Origin: Anodontia alba
Lineage: Eukaryota; Mollusca; Bivalvia; Lucinida; Lucinidae
DNA: 64,000 nt
Assembly (NCBI GenBank): GCA_964016985.1
Contig: OZ024821.1
Location: 14,309,211-14,373,210, forward strand
Direction: 5' to 3'
The position numbers and the translations under genes are program-made. This document shows positions 34,473-44,016 of the stretch, in pieces. The notes beneath the pieces were generated by a model. That model was not told the origin of the DNA and searched no databases. It saw only the letters and a program-made list of their open reading frames with translations. Positions within the stretch are counted from its first letter, which is position 1. Each line of letters starts with the position of its first letter.

Positions 34473-34740
34473 CACTTTGAAAGACATCTTCTTCTTGCCT
34501 AATGGCACGATTTCAAAATGGTTCCACAGAAATGGTCCTCATGTGACCTTTTACCAAAACTGCTAAAATTGTTCCGCTCCACTAAACAAACTAGTTACCA
34601 GAGCTAAAGATAGAAAAAACCTTTAAATGACAAAAGAAAACTCTTTTTTCCTAATCTGGCAGCCGGATCTCAGATATATTTTTATAAATGTTCTCTAGGT
34701 GACCCTTTACCAAATTTCCTTAAGCTGTTTAATTTGGTAA
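34016..34740. repeat. Tandem array H, right part
   Basis: It resumes with TTAAAAAGACATCTTCTAGG, CCAATGGCCCGATTTC, GTTCTGCTCCGCTGAACAAA and ATGGCCACCAGAGCTAAAAA, the same ~150-bp monomer as 27070-28835. It includes an (AAT)n run at 34446-34470 and poly(A) at 34739-34762. Confidence 0.88.
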
Positions 34741-34779
34741 AAAAAAAAAAAAAAAAAAAAAAACATGGCTGCCATGGGG

Positions 34780-35023
34780 TGGGGCTTATTTTCCCTATAT
34801 TGATATATTGTAGATTTAAAAATATTCTTGTTTTTAATGATATCTTGGTCAAGTTTGAATATGGATCATGTCGGGTCAAAAAATAGGTCACTACGTCATA
34901 TTTCTTAAAAACCTTTTTCATCCTCTGGAGACCAAGTTTTTTTTCAATCTTCATGACACTTTACCAGAATGTTTGCCTTTTTGATATCTTGGTCAAGTTT
35001 GAATATAGATCATGTCAGATAAA

Positions 35024-35056
<33 letters not shown>

Positions 35057-35340
35057 AAACAGGTTGTTATGTCAGATTGCTTTAAAACCTTGTTCACACG
35101 TTAGAGGCCACAGCTTTGCCCAATCTTCATGAAACTTTATCAGACTGTTTAACTTGATGATATCTTGGTCAAGTTTGAACATGGTTTTGTTTGGTCGAAA
35201 ACTAGGTTAGATTTGTTTAAAACCTTGTTCCTCCACCAGAGGCAACAGGTTTGCTTCAATCCTTATGAAAATTTACCAGAATGTTTCACTTATGACCTAC
35301 ATATACGGTCCAGTGACTCTCCTAAGTTAGCAGGCCATTT
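34780..35340. repeat. Three ~155-bp units with TATCTTGGTCAAGTTTGAA
   Basis: GATATCTTGGTCAAGTTTGA occurs at about 34841, 34983 and 35160, each followed by ...ATCATGTCRG...AAAACCTTGTTC and CAATCTTCATGAAACTTTA. A (CAA)n run (35025-35056) lies in the second unit. Confidence 0.82.
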
Positions 35341-36244
35341 AGCTTCAGCAATTGCACGTACGCTTATGCCGCATATGATGGCTTATGTAATGTTATGAAT
35401 ATGCGGAGATATATCCTGCTTTTTAATATTTGCAAAGAATATGCATGTCAAAATCTTCCAACATTCGAAATATAAAACCTTTTACTAGATATTCCGGTTA
35501 TTTGGAACTTTTTTCGCCGTTTAGTCAGAACGAATTGTGTGCAAAATAAAAATGAGAACCCGTCTAAATGTCTCATAAAATGATATTTCTTTTTAAGTAT
35601 TAATCACCTTTCCTAGTTGAGTCTTTATCATTTTTTTTCTTCAAATCTTTCAATGACGAATTTTTATGAATTCTCGTACTTGCGGAGCTTAATTTCATTT
35701 GAGGGCAAATAAGCTGCTTCTTTAACAATAAGTGTAATTTCCTGTTACAATCTGGCTGCGCCCTTTGTACGCTTTCCAGTTCTTCCCGACTACAACTCGG
35801 CGTCCTAAACCGAACTGCCATTCTGTAGAAATGGACGCACCAATTCTTTATGAGGCCAGAGTTGTTTTATCTTTAGGTTTACGGGATATTTCTTAAAAAG
35901 TTGCTGTCGGGAGGTAGTAATAAGAATATTTGTTCGCTTGATTTATAGTATGAACTCAGGGAAATAGATACCCTTGAGGGAGCTTGGACGTAGGGTGCTC
36001 TGTCAAAATTCCTTTTCTTCCTTCTGAAGAGGGTCTGTTCTAAAAGGAAAGAATTTGATCCGCTTGGGAGCAAATTCAAACATTTTAGAGTACAAACTAT
36101 TTCAGACAGGACTCGGTATGCAAAAAAGCAAACAAGAAGTCACAAAAATGTCTCCCAGGTATAAACATGGTGGAAAGTTTATCCAAGCCCCTTAAAGCTT
36201 AGCACTCTGGGTAAAATTTTCAGCACGATGTATTGCAATATTTT
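35341..36244. other. Low-copy intergenic DNA with one ORF of interest
   Basis: Apart from the 35600-35821 ORF, 35970-36075 contains a repeat fragment (CTTCTGAAGAGGGTCTGTTC, AAAGGAAAGAATTTGATC) with relatives at 40730, 42790-42890 and 48100. 36197-36245 is a left-half hairpin MITE fragment (TTAGCACTCTGGGTAAAATT). The 36079-35879 ORF lies in that repeat and is not called. Confidence 0.55.
35600..35821 (-). CDS. Possible exon or small ORF, unrecognised
   Basis: The 73-aa frame starts MAVRFRTPSCSREELESVQR and ends in a charged Lys-rich tail (KDLKKKNDKDSTRKGD). It lies in a stretch free of obvious repeats. AAAG|GTGATT at the end of the frame could serve as a splice donor, making this a first coding exon. 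No family is recognised and no neighbouring exon is identified. It may equally be chance. Confidence 0.2.
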   Translation of the reverse strand: MAVRFRTPSCSREELESVQRAQPDCNRKLHLLLKKQLICPQMKLSSASTRIHKNSSLKDLKKKNDKDSTRKGD

Positions 36245-36560
36245 AGCTCACCTCATGAGGCTGAGGTGAAGACTCAGGATGAGCTATTGTCCATCGTCCG
36301 TCCATCCACACCTTTGAACGACTTCTCCTCTGAAAGCCCTGGGCGAATTTCTTTAAACTTCGTGTGGAACTTCCTGTCAAAAAGGGATTGAAAATTTATA
36401 CAAATGGGCATGGTCCATTAAGTAAGGTAGCCGCCATGTCCATATATGATAAATACTTAAAACTCTTCTTCTAAAGAACCAAGAAAGTTTTAAAGGCTGA
36501 ATATGGCAATGTCAAATTTACGCCCCCATACTTTTATATGGAGAAAATATTGAGAAAAAC
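36245..36560. mobile_element. Truncated left end of a TAGCTCA-type element
   Basis: AGCTCACCTCATGAGGCTGA is followed by CCGTCCGTCCATCCACACCT, GAACTTCCTGTCAAAAAGGG, AGCCGCCATGTCCATATATG and CCAAGAAAGTTTTAAAGGCT, matching the start of 3181-3500. It breaks off in ATGGAGAAAATATTGAGAAA. Confidence 0.75.
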
Positions 36561-36581
36561 AACAACAAAAAAAAAAACAAC

Positions 36582-37066
36582 AAGAAATATCTTTAAAAAA
36601 GATAAACGGCGTAAGAGGTACTGGAATATGAATATTGAAACAACTCTGTGGTTCAATATGAAAAGAAGAAGGCCTTTAAAATATAAATTTTATTACGAAT
36701 ACAAACAAAATCAAGAAAGTTTTAATACTGTATAACATTGTATATAATGCAAGGGTTGGCAGGAAAGAGAGTGTACTCAGATGTGCAAATATCTGTGCTA
36801 AATATTATATAAATGTAAAGCATATAATTTTGTGTGTTAATGTGTATACTTTACTAGTATTGGAAATATCCTTGCCAACCATGCACTTTTTTGATAAAGA
36901 GTAAGCAAAGTGTAACACTGGCCATGAAGATTGGCAAAAACTGGAAAAAACATACACTATGTATTTAATTTGTAATAAGAGGGTCTTACGTGGGAAGAAT
37001 ATTTTTTTAGCCTGACGGAAGGGTATTTTCAAAGTTTTCTTTCTGCATATATATATGCAAGAGTTG
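36582..37066. mobile_element. Dispersed ~485-bp repeat, copy 1
   Basis: It is nearly identical to 44017-44515. It starts AAGAAATATCTTTAAAAAAG and includes GGTACTGGAATATGAATATT, GGGTTGGCAGGAAAGAGAGT, TATCCTTGCCAACCATGCAC and ACTGGAAAAAACATACA. It carries a 49-codon in-frame stretch (NIFKKDKRRKRYWNMNIETT... to QESFNTV, stop at 36735) that is kept in both copies. The class of element is not recognised. Confidence 0.82.
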
Positions 37067-37625
37067 TCCTTCTTGCATGCAACACTCCTACTAGACCTAG
37101 TATATGTTCCATCCAAATATTATCAAATTATCTCAATCATATGGGGGCCACCATAAGATTTCGGCTTCAGGGGATATAAGTACATCACAAAATGTGAGAG
37201 TTGTCTCTCTTGAACTCGGCACGCCTACTGGTCCTAATCTCTGCCTCTACCAAATATTATCAAAATATTTCAAACCATTAAGAAGGTATGGAGTGCACAG
37301 TAATTCGGCTTGGAAATTTATCAGTGGAGTTTACTAGGGAAAAAAGCAAGAGTTGTCCATCTTGCATGCGACACTCCTACTAGACCAGGTATATGTTCCA
37401 TCCAAATATTATCAAATTATCTCAATCAGTATGGGGGCCACCATAAGATTTCGGCTTCAGGGGATATAAGTACATCACAAAATGTGAGAGTTGTCTCTCT
37501 TGCACTCGGCACGCTTACTGGTCCTTATCTCTGCCTCTACCAAATATTATCAAAATATTTCAAACCATTAAGAAGGTATGGAGTGCACAGTAATTCGGCT
37601 TGGAAATTTATCCAAAGGAAAAATA
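37058..37625. repeat. Tandem array J, two 287-bp units
   Basis: GCAAGAGTTGTCC starts at 37059 and 37346. Units contain ACACTCCTACTAGACC, CCAAATATTATCAAATTATC, ACCATAAGATTTCGGCTTCA, TGTGAGAGTTGTCTCTCTTG and CCATTAAGAAGGTATGGAGT. The second unit is almost identical to 63726-64000. ORFs are monomer read-throughs. Confidence 0.9.
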
Positions 37626-37643
37626 AAAAATAGAAAACAACAA

Positions 37644-37676
<33 letters not shown>

Positions 37677-38341
37677 CAATAACTGTCCTTTTTGTATGTG
37701 ATACTTCTACTTGACCTGATATATGTCACCTCCAAATATTATCAAATTATCTAATACAGCATGGGAGTTACGGCCTGCATAAGATTTCAGCTGCAAGGGA
37801 TATACGTACATAATGAACAAAGTGAGAGTTGTCTCTCTTGCACGCAACACGCCTACTGGTCCTTATTTATGCCTCTAACAAAAGATCAAAATATTTGAAA
37901 TCATTAAAAAGTGCACAAGAATTAGGCTGAAAGATTCGTTCAGGGCAAATAACTAAAGAAAGATATATTATCAAATTATCTCAAACAGTATGGGTGTCAT
38001 GGCCTGCACAACAATTCGGCTTCAGGGGAAATAAGTGCATAACGAAGAAAGTGAGAGTTGTTTCTCTAGCACGCGACACGCCTACTGGTCCTCTTCTTCG
38101 TCCCTACCAAATATTTCAAACTATCTCTATTAAAGGGTATCAAAGTTATCGAGCGCACAAAGCCACGTCTACGGACGGACGCCATGCTGATCTCTATATC
38201 CTCCGAACCTATCGGTCGGGGGATAAGAACGTATTTTAGGACAAGTACACCCAGCGATAGACGGACGCCATGCTGATCTCTATATCCTCCGAATCTATCA
38301 GTCGGGGGATAAGAACGTACTTTAGGACAAGTACACCCAGT
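37626..38341. repeat. Diverged array J units and an 88-bp duplication
   Basis: After a poly(A) run (37648-37675), older units follow (TACTTCTACTTGACCTGATA, GATTTCAGCTGCAAGGGATA, ACGCGACACGCCTACTGGTC). At the end a segment with CGCCATGCTGATCTCTATAT, GGGGGATAAGAACGTA and GGACAAGTACACCCAG occurs twice, offset by 88 bp (38178 and 38266). Confidence 0.82.
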
Positions 38342-38480
38342 GAAGATTCAGATCAGCCTGCACATTCGTGTGGTCTGATTAGAATCTTCACTGGACGTAT
38401 TTTGGTTAGTTTCTTCATGCAGACAATGGATACTCTGACCTGATCTGTGTCTTCGTTGGGTGCACATGTAAGAATGTATG
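38340..38480. repeat. CAGTGAAGATTCAGATCAG-type hairpin repeat
   Basis: AGTGAAGATTCAGATCAGCC and GGTCTGATTAGAATCTTCAC are inverted, and CTGACCTGATCTGTGTCTTC follows. The related, better copy is at 43770-43950. Confidence 0.65.
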
Positions 38481-38561
38481 TCTTTATACGTTGTGGATCA
38501 TTTGTTTGCGTTGCGCATCAAGAGACGGGTTCTCTTGTTGGATAGCCACTGCCCTGAGGTT

Positions 38562-39020
38562 ATACCGTATTCGACCTAATTACCACACTGTGCGCTTAAG
38601 TTTTTCAAAATTACTGAAAAATCCGTAGTAAAATATCTTCCTAATGAGGGTACACCTTGAAGGAATATTGCAGAGAACTCGTGGGTGTGTGTGGTGGTGG
38701 GGTGTGGGGTGTGTGTGTGGGGGGGGGGGGGTGGAGGGGTGCATATTTAATGATGCTTATGTGATAGGTGTTCTATGTTTCTTATAGAAGCATGTATTGT
38801 GGGTACTCATTTGAATTACCATGACAGATTTATAAAAGCATATGTTGTGGGTACTCATTGGAATTGCCTCGACTTGTAGAGGCAATTCAAAAGAGTACCA
38901 ACAACAAATGCTATTATAAAAGAACCAGATAAAATTATAGTGGTTTTAATCTGAAGAGCTGGAAATTGCTTGATAGTGCGCCTATAGGAGCATGTGCGGC
39001 AATTAGTGCGAATACGGTAT
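38562..39020. mobile_element. MITE with TACCGTATTCG ends and internal hairpin
   Basis: The left end TACCGTATTCGACCTAATTA (38563) and the right end AATTAGTGCGAATACGGTA (39020) are inverted repeats. The centre has CATATGTTGTGGGTACTCAT, GGAATTGCCTCG-ACTTGTAG-AGGCAATTCA and ACCAACAACAAATGC. A G-rich GT tract (38681-38740) lies in the left half. A degraded relative is at 15819-16040. Confidence 0.8.
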
Positions 39021-39831
39021 ATAAAGGGGTGCCATATTTACTCTAAATACAAACTATATTTGGACATACAGTCCAGAGCAAACGCTGTAGACCCAGATTG
39101 GATGCCACAGTGTCACTCATCAAGCATCCTCAAGACTCATGAACAAGTAGTAAAATGAACTTGTTCAAATATAGAACAAGCAGGGTTAGGAATTAAGGTC
39201 TCAATATTTAGTTTACATATGATAGCCCTGTCTTTTTACTGCATTTTTTAAAAAACGAAATGGCAAAAGTCAGTGTAACGAAACTAACCATTCACCGCTT
39301 AAGGATACAGTTCTCTCAAATGACCCCAATCATGTTTATACCCCTTTCTTAGCCTTTTCCCAAGCAGTAACATAATCATGCTATATATCATTTTAAAGCT
39401 TAGATTTTTATACTGTTAAATGACTTAGTTTTTTTATCTGAATCTAGTAAGTAAAAGGTGGTAGGCAAAATTATGCCATTACAGCTCTGTCAACATTATT
39501 GTTGATTCAGTATCAAAGCAAAGACCCCCAAAGAGCCCCAAATTTTGGACACCCTGAAGAAGTGTTGATGAACAAAATCATATCACAAAATTTGAAGAAA
39601 AAAAAAATGTTTAGAAGTAAAGTTACAGCTAAACCAATAAGTCCTTCATTAAAACAAATCTGAAGATGGGATTATTTGCTACAAAGAAACTGTGTTTTTG
39701 AGACAATATATCAAACTCAAGATATGCCAAATTTTATTTAGTTTTGTCCAGAAATAAAAGACTCGAATCCTTTTAAATTTTTTCAGATCCTTGATTCCCA
39801 GTTTGCAGAAATAATCCTCAGTTGTTTGAGA
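39021..39831. other. Low-copy intergenic DNA
   Basis: It holds half a GCAAACG...TGTAGACCCAGAT hairpin (39076-39110), then sequence without recognisable repeats or genes. It is one of the few sizeable repeat-poor stretches. Confidence 0.5.
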
Positions 39832-40191
39832 TTAATTAATCTTCATTTTCTCATGACTACAGACACAGAAATCTTGACTAAAGTAAGACCAGCCTACCAA
39901 GTCTGTATCCCATCTTCCATGATTACTCGACAGCAAATCAGAAAAAGTTTCTTTAATGAAATAATTAAGCAAAATAATCACCATTAAAAGCCAAGAGCTG
40001 AGAACCACTATGTTATTATACAGTGATAGAAAGCTATTTACACCTTGGTCCAAACACATAAAGCTTTTCATTCCAGCAGCATCAGGGCCATAAAATGTTA
40101 TAGTCATTCTGCGGTAATTATCGATGAAGAGCGAATGAAGAAAGACAGCCTTAGTATTTATCATCGTGGATAATTTTATAGCCATTGCCAT
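39832..40191 (-). CDS. Unrecognised 119-aa ORF in low-copy DNA
   Basis: The minus-strand frame begins MAMAIKLSTMINTKAVFLHS. It has a soluble segment (DNYRRMTITFYGPDAAGMKS), one strongly hydrophobic stretch (NNIVVLSSWLLMVIILLNYF, about residues 59-78) and a Cys/His-containing tail (CVCSHEKMKIN). No family is recognised. It lies about 1.1 kb downstream of the receptor gene on the same strand, in repeat-poor sequence, so it may be an exon, a decayed gene or chance. No clear splice sites can be assigned. Confidence 0.28.
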   Translation of the reverse strand: MAMAIKLSTMINTKAVFLHSLFIDNYRRMTITFYGPDAAGMKSFMCLDQGVNSFLSLYNNIVVLSSWLLMVIILLNYFIKETFSDLLSSNHGRWDTDLVGWSYFSQDFCVCSHEKMKIN

Positions 40192-41039
40192 TTTATTGGC
40201 AGTGTTGGTTATGAAAAGAAAATTAGCGACTACCTTTAAAATTGAGTTTTTCTTCAGATAACAGTTTTATTATTAAAGATAGCAATTTGTAGTTTTTGTA
40301 TATATTTCACTTTCTAATGAGGAACACAGTTCTGTAAAAAAAAGTGCTTTAAAATAATATTCTAACTCATATTGTATCCTAAGGCGGCAACTGGATACAC
40401 TTGGGGAATTTTCCGTCCCTTTAACAAAGGCAACTTTTGTGACTTGTGTATACTTTCTTATGCTATGCACCAAACCTAGCCTAGCTACTAGGCCAATATA
40501 TAAGTATGTTTGTCACTTTTTGTTTATTTTTTTTTTCATTTATATTCTACTTTTTGATTCAATGTTTAGCTAGTCTATGGGTGAACTTTTCTTCTGTGGT
40601 TGTCTCTGAAACATATTGTATAGAAATCAAGACCATATTATCTATACACTAGTCACAGAGCTTAACAAGCGAAAAAATATATATGTATATTTCTAAGCCT
40701 TGGGCAAGGCTACACCAAATCCTACTGAAAAGGGATCTATTCTAAAAGAAAAGAGCCGTCTCATCTGGATATATGCTGTTTGTAAAAGCCTATTATTATC
40801 GCCTGTGGCAATGAAAGAGTTAATTAAATAACGTTTCAACTTTCATAAATTTAATTAACAGTAAAACTTCAAGCCTTCCTTCGAAATCCTTCCGATAATC
40901 GAAGAAAACAAATACGAGTATTTAGAAATATTTAAGGGAAATAATCTGACTTTATCATGAGATGTGTATTGGAGACTATACCAAATAGACTTGCCATTAT
41001 TAACAAGTTGATAACCTTTTAATAATAATTATAAAAATG
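40192..41039. other. Low-copy intergenic DNA
   Basis: A 66-codon minus-strand ORF (40473-40273) has no recognisable domain. A short AAAGGGATCTATTCTAAAAG repeat fragment lies at about 40728. Otherwise nothing recognised. Confidence 0.45.
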
Positions 41040-41290
41040 ATCAGGGCCCAGTTGTTCAAAGCGTCGTTAGCTTAACGAGCTCATTAAGGGTCATTTCGTT
41101 AACTGTTTTAGCGGATTCAATATACAATATTCTGATATTTTTTGCTGAAAAAATGTGAGTAGCTTTTGCACTGCAAAAGCTACTCACATTTTTTCAGCAA
41201 AAAATTTCAGCATATTTACGTATCATTCGATGTAAATTTTAACGAATCGTTGACTAACGACGTCGTTAGCTTTGAACAAGTGGGCCCTGA
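41040..41290. mobile_element. MITE, ends TCAGGGCCCAGTTGTTCAAA, with perfect hairpin
   Basis: The ends TCAGGGCCCAGTTGTTCAAA (41040) and TTTGAACAAGTGGGCCCTGA (to 41290) are inverted. In the centre are perfect 33-nt complementary arms (41138-41170 and 41172-41204) separated by one C; the arms begin TTTTTTGCTGAAAAAATGTG. About 250 bp, non-coding, and it ends immediately next to the poly(A) signal of the receptor gene. Confidence 0.9.
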
Positions 41291-41292
41291 AT

Positions 41293-41298
41293 TTTATT
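41293..41298 (-). promoter_or_regulatory. AATAAA polyadenylation signal of the receptor gene
   Basis: On the minus strand AATAAA lies 23 nt beyond the stop codon of the receptor ORF and only 3 bp from the MITE edge. It is the nearest downstream signal. It implies a very short 3' UTR unless a more distant site is used. Confidence 0.5.
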
Positions 41299-41320
41299 AT
41301 CAGACTAGTATGTAGCCTAG

Positions 41321-42643
41321 TTAATTAGCTGCTTGTGTTTTGTGACGAAAGAACAACCTTTTTACATAGATCCTAAATTTAGAGTCCATAATTCCATAAA
41401 GTATAGGGTTTATAACACTGTTAATGAAATAGAGTCTCAAAACGAAGAAGTAAACTGTCTTCTCAATATTTGAGAGATTTCTCAATATATTGTTTTTTCC
41501 AGCAATTAGAGACACTAAGGCTATGTAGAGCGTCGTTGTAACAATATACACTGACGTTAGAACCAAGATTATCCGCGTTTTCCTTATTGGCCTTTGCAAT
41601 CTTCCAGCAGACTTTGAGTTCTTTTTGCGTACGGTTTTTCTATCAGCAAGCACAGAATTTGATCGGTGGCTGTTCAAATCTATATCAATGACATAAGCTG
41701 GTATAATACTGCCTACGCAGCTAGCGGACTGATTTGCTCTTTGCTCCGTTGTATCTTTTGACATATTGTGACTTGGTTGTGAAGTAGATATCTGATGTTC
41801 CGTTTCGTTTAAGCTTTCTGCCAACGGAAGTGACGTTGTGGAGTTCGTCATTGTTTGAATTTCACTTAACTCGTGAATTTCACTTAACTCGTTCGAGGAA
41901 TGTGTTTTGCTTAATTCGGATTCGAATAGAGTCTGGTTTCGTCTGGAGCTCACCATAACTTTTTCGTTTTCAAACATTGCACAAAATACGGTTCTTGCCA
42001 ACAACACATTGCAGATCAATATAATAAGCATCATGATTCCAATAGGTACACTATATACACACGTAATATATATGAATGGGTAGCTTTCGTTCGCATATTG
42101 TCCAGATTTTTCGCATATGGAAACATTAAGTCCGACATCGTGTTTTGTGTAAGTTTGTTCTCCCCACAGAAATAAAACCGGTGTTGCTACAATTGCTGAC
42201 AGAATTACACCACTGCTACAAAGTTTCAGCACAATCGTAGATCGTAACTGCCAAGAAAGAGGACAGCACACTTTTCTACAGCGATCAAACGCAAGTAGAA
42301 GCAAAGTAAACGCCGAACCCCAGGCCGTGAATACATTGAAATGGGACTTAATCTTGCACAACCAGTCATACCTGTAATTATACCAGTTGAATTGTGTATA
42401 TATTTCACCCGGAAGAGTCGTCAGAGAACTTGTGAAGTCATAAATGGCCAAAGAAAGCACGAAATAACGGAAGTTGTTCTGTTCATAGAATCTGTAGTAA
42501 ACAAAAAGAATCAGAAGGTTTCCAACAAATCCAACAATGGTTTCCATGGCAATGAACACTGTGACAGGAAGAACAATAAACAACATTTGTTCATTAAGTT
42601 CTGAAACAGTTAAGTTGGTTACACTCATGGCAGAAAATTTCAC
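41321..42643 (-). CDS. Class A (rhodopsin-like) G-protein-coupled receptor
   Basis: An intact 440-aa single-exon frame: a seven-transmembrane plasma-membrane receptor. The short N-terminus has one N-glycosylation site (Asn10). TM1 carries the GN pair (Gly41-Asn42) and TM2 has LAIYD (Asp69). The Cys96-Cys177 pair would bridge TM3 and extracellular loop 2. TM3 ends in DRC (120-122) instead of DRY. TM7 has NPILY (412-416). TM4 lacks the usual Trp and TM6 (about 357-380) lacks CWxP. Intracellular loop 3 is long (about 222-352), Ser/Thr-rich and polar, with a short duplication ELSEIHELSEIQ. The ligand is unknown; the pattern fits the expanded lophotrochozoan peptide or orphan receptors. Start: the first Met gives the full frame; Met6 is also possible. 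It is flanked by low-copy DNA and a MITE. Confidence 0.92.
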   Translation of the reverse strand: MKFSAMSVTNLTVSELNEQMLFIVLPVTVFIAMETIVGFVGNLLILFVYYRFYEQNNFRYFVLSLAIYDFTSSLTTLPGEIYTQFNWYNYRYDWLCKIKSHFNVFTAWGSAFTLLLLAFDRCRKVCCPLSWQLRSTIVLKLCSSGVILSAIVATPVLFLWGEQTYTKHDVGLNVSICEKSGQYANESYPFIYITCVYSVPIGIMMLIILICNVLLARTVFCAMFENEKVMVSSRRNQTLFESELSKTHSSNELSEIHELSEIQTMTNSTTSLPLAESLNETEHQISTSQPSHNMSKDTTEQRANQSASCVGSIIPAYVIDIDLNSHRSNSVLADRKTVRKKNSKSAGRLQRPIRKTRIILVLTSVYIVTTTLYIALVSLIAGKNNILRNLSNIEKTVYFFVLRLYFINSVINPILYGIMDSKFRIYVKRLFFRHKTQAAN

Positions 42644-42659
42644 TTGATACGTTTAATAA

Positions 42660-43009
42660 ATAGTATGGTACGTGTGATAAATAGTATTTTATTCTATAAT
42701 AAAATCCAATGCGCCAGTGCCCTTAGTCTGAAACAGAATAAGATATTTAGGGGAATATATACCCTCTCAAAAGAGACAATTCTGTCAATATTGTTTGCTC
42801 CTTTCTGAAAAAAGGTCTTCACTAAAAAGAAATAATTTGCTCCCCTTCCTTTTAGAGTAGATCTTTTTTCAGAAGGGATTTGGTGTGTAAGAAAGCAAAA
42901 AGGATCAAAAGTTGTCTCCTTTTTAAAATAGCGGAAAATCTACCATGTATATCTAGGCCACTTAACCGCTTCGACGTGATTCTTATAATACTTAGACTGC
43001 TTTTGAATA
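42660..43009. other. Region upstream of the receptor gene
   Basis: AT-rich. It contains a repeat fragment (TTCTGAAAAAAGGTCTTCAC, TTCAGAAGGGATTTGG) related to 35970-36075. No core promoter motif can be assigned with confidence. Confidence 0.45.
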
Positions 43010-43077
43010 GCTTGGATTCCATGTTTGCTATATTTGTTTAACATTTACCATCTGTGCTAATTCAGCAGACGAGAAAT

Positions 43078-43169
<92 letters not shown>

Positions 43170-43320
43170 TCCCAGAAGCAGGATTTGACACTTCATGCAA
43201 ATCGTCTCCACTGGAGACAATTTGCAAGAAATAACCTATCCTATTTCCTGGAAAAAAATACGAAACATATTTCAAAACGTCGTCTGCTGGAAATTTTACC
43301 CAAAGTGCTAAGCGTTAAAG
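43010..43320. mobile_element. TTTGACATTTCATGC hairpin MITE with long (AT)n
   Basis: AATTCAGCAGACGAGAAATA runs straight into a 93-bp AT microsatellite (43074-43166). Then come TTTCCCAGAAGCAGGATTTG, CACTTCATGCAAATCGTCTC, CACTGGAGACAATTTGCAAG and TCGTCTGCTGGAAATTTTAC...GTGCTAAGCGTTAA. The core palindrome and both flanks are present. Confidence 0.85.
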
Positions 43321-43479
43321 ATGAGCGGAAAGCAGTCATGAAAAAATATTACAAGAAATTGTGAGAAAGTTTCATATTCCATCCCTTTGTCGACGTCCAC
43401 ACTCTTATTTTCCATTTTTAGATCTGAATATCGCAGTGTAAGCATCTATAACATTCATAGCTTTGATCTTTTTTTTCTA

Positions 43480-43625
43480 TTTCTCCACGAAAACATATGT
43501 TGTGTGTACACAGTAGAAGGGCCTCACCGATATTGTTTTTTTTTTTTTTTTTTTTTTTGTTTCTCCACAAACACATATGTTGTAGGTACTCAGTAGAAGC
43601 GCTTCACCATACTTAGCTGGAATCC
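43480..43625. repeat. Two ACATATGTTGTGTGTAC half-hairpins
   Basis: TCCACGAAAACATATGTTGT (about 43482) and TCCACAAACACATATGTTGT (about 43563) form an ~80-bp direct duplication around a poly(T) tract (43536-43558). Each is followed by GTACNCAGTAGAAG and GCNTCACC. It resembles the left stems of the hairpin core seen at 38.8 and 21-24 kb. Confidence 0.6.
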
Positions 43626-43759
43626 TCTTGTCTATGCTATGAACATTTGTAAATTCTCTTGCTTTCCCCAGAGAGGTGTTTACAAAGATCATGAAAAGCG
43701 TAACACGAAGTGCAAGTTTATATAGGCGCTATATTGATCGGAAGCATTTGGATAATGAG

Positions 43760-43990
43760 CCAGCGCATGACAAAATGGCATGTGCGCCCAGCGAAGACTC
43801 AGTACAGACTGGGCATCCACCCAGTCTAATCAGAGTCTTCGCTGTCCGCATGAAGAAAGCTTGGGCCAATGGCTACCTATTGAGCGCACAACAAAGACTC
43901 TGATCAGACTGGGCGGATGCCCAGGCTGATCTAAGTCTTCGCTGGGTGCACATGACATTTTGTTGGTTTTGTCATGCGCTGGTGCAATTA
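43760..43990. repeat. Palindromic repeat GCCCAGCGAAGACTCAGTAC
   Basis: AGCGAAGACTCAGTACAGAC / GTCTAATCAGAGTCTTCGCT and AAAGACTCTGATCAGACTGG / CCAGGCTGATCTAAGTCTTC form successive inverted pairs. The outer arms CCAGCGCATGACAAAATGGC and TTTTGTCATGCGCTGG enclose all of it, so the whole 230-bp segment is a nested palindrome. Confidence 0.8.
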
Positions 43991-44016
43991 ATTATATATA
44001 TATATATAGAGAGAGC

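Noticed and set aside
35879..36079. 66-aa minus-strand ORF
   Set aside because: It overlaps a dispersed repeat (CTTCTGAAGAGGGTCTG) seen also at 40.7, 42.8 and 48.1 kb.
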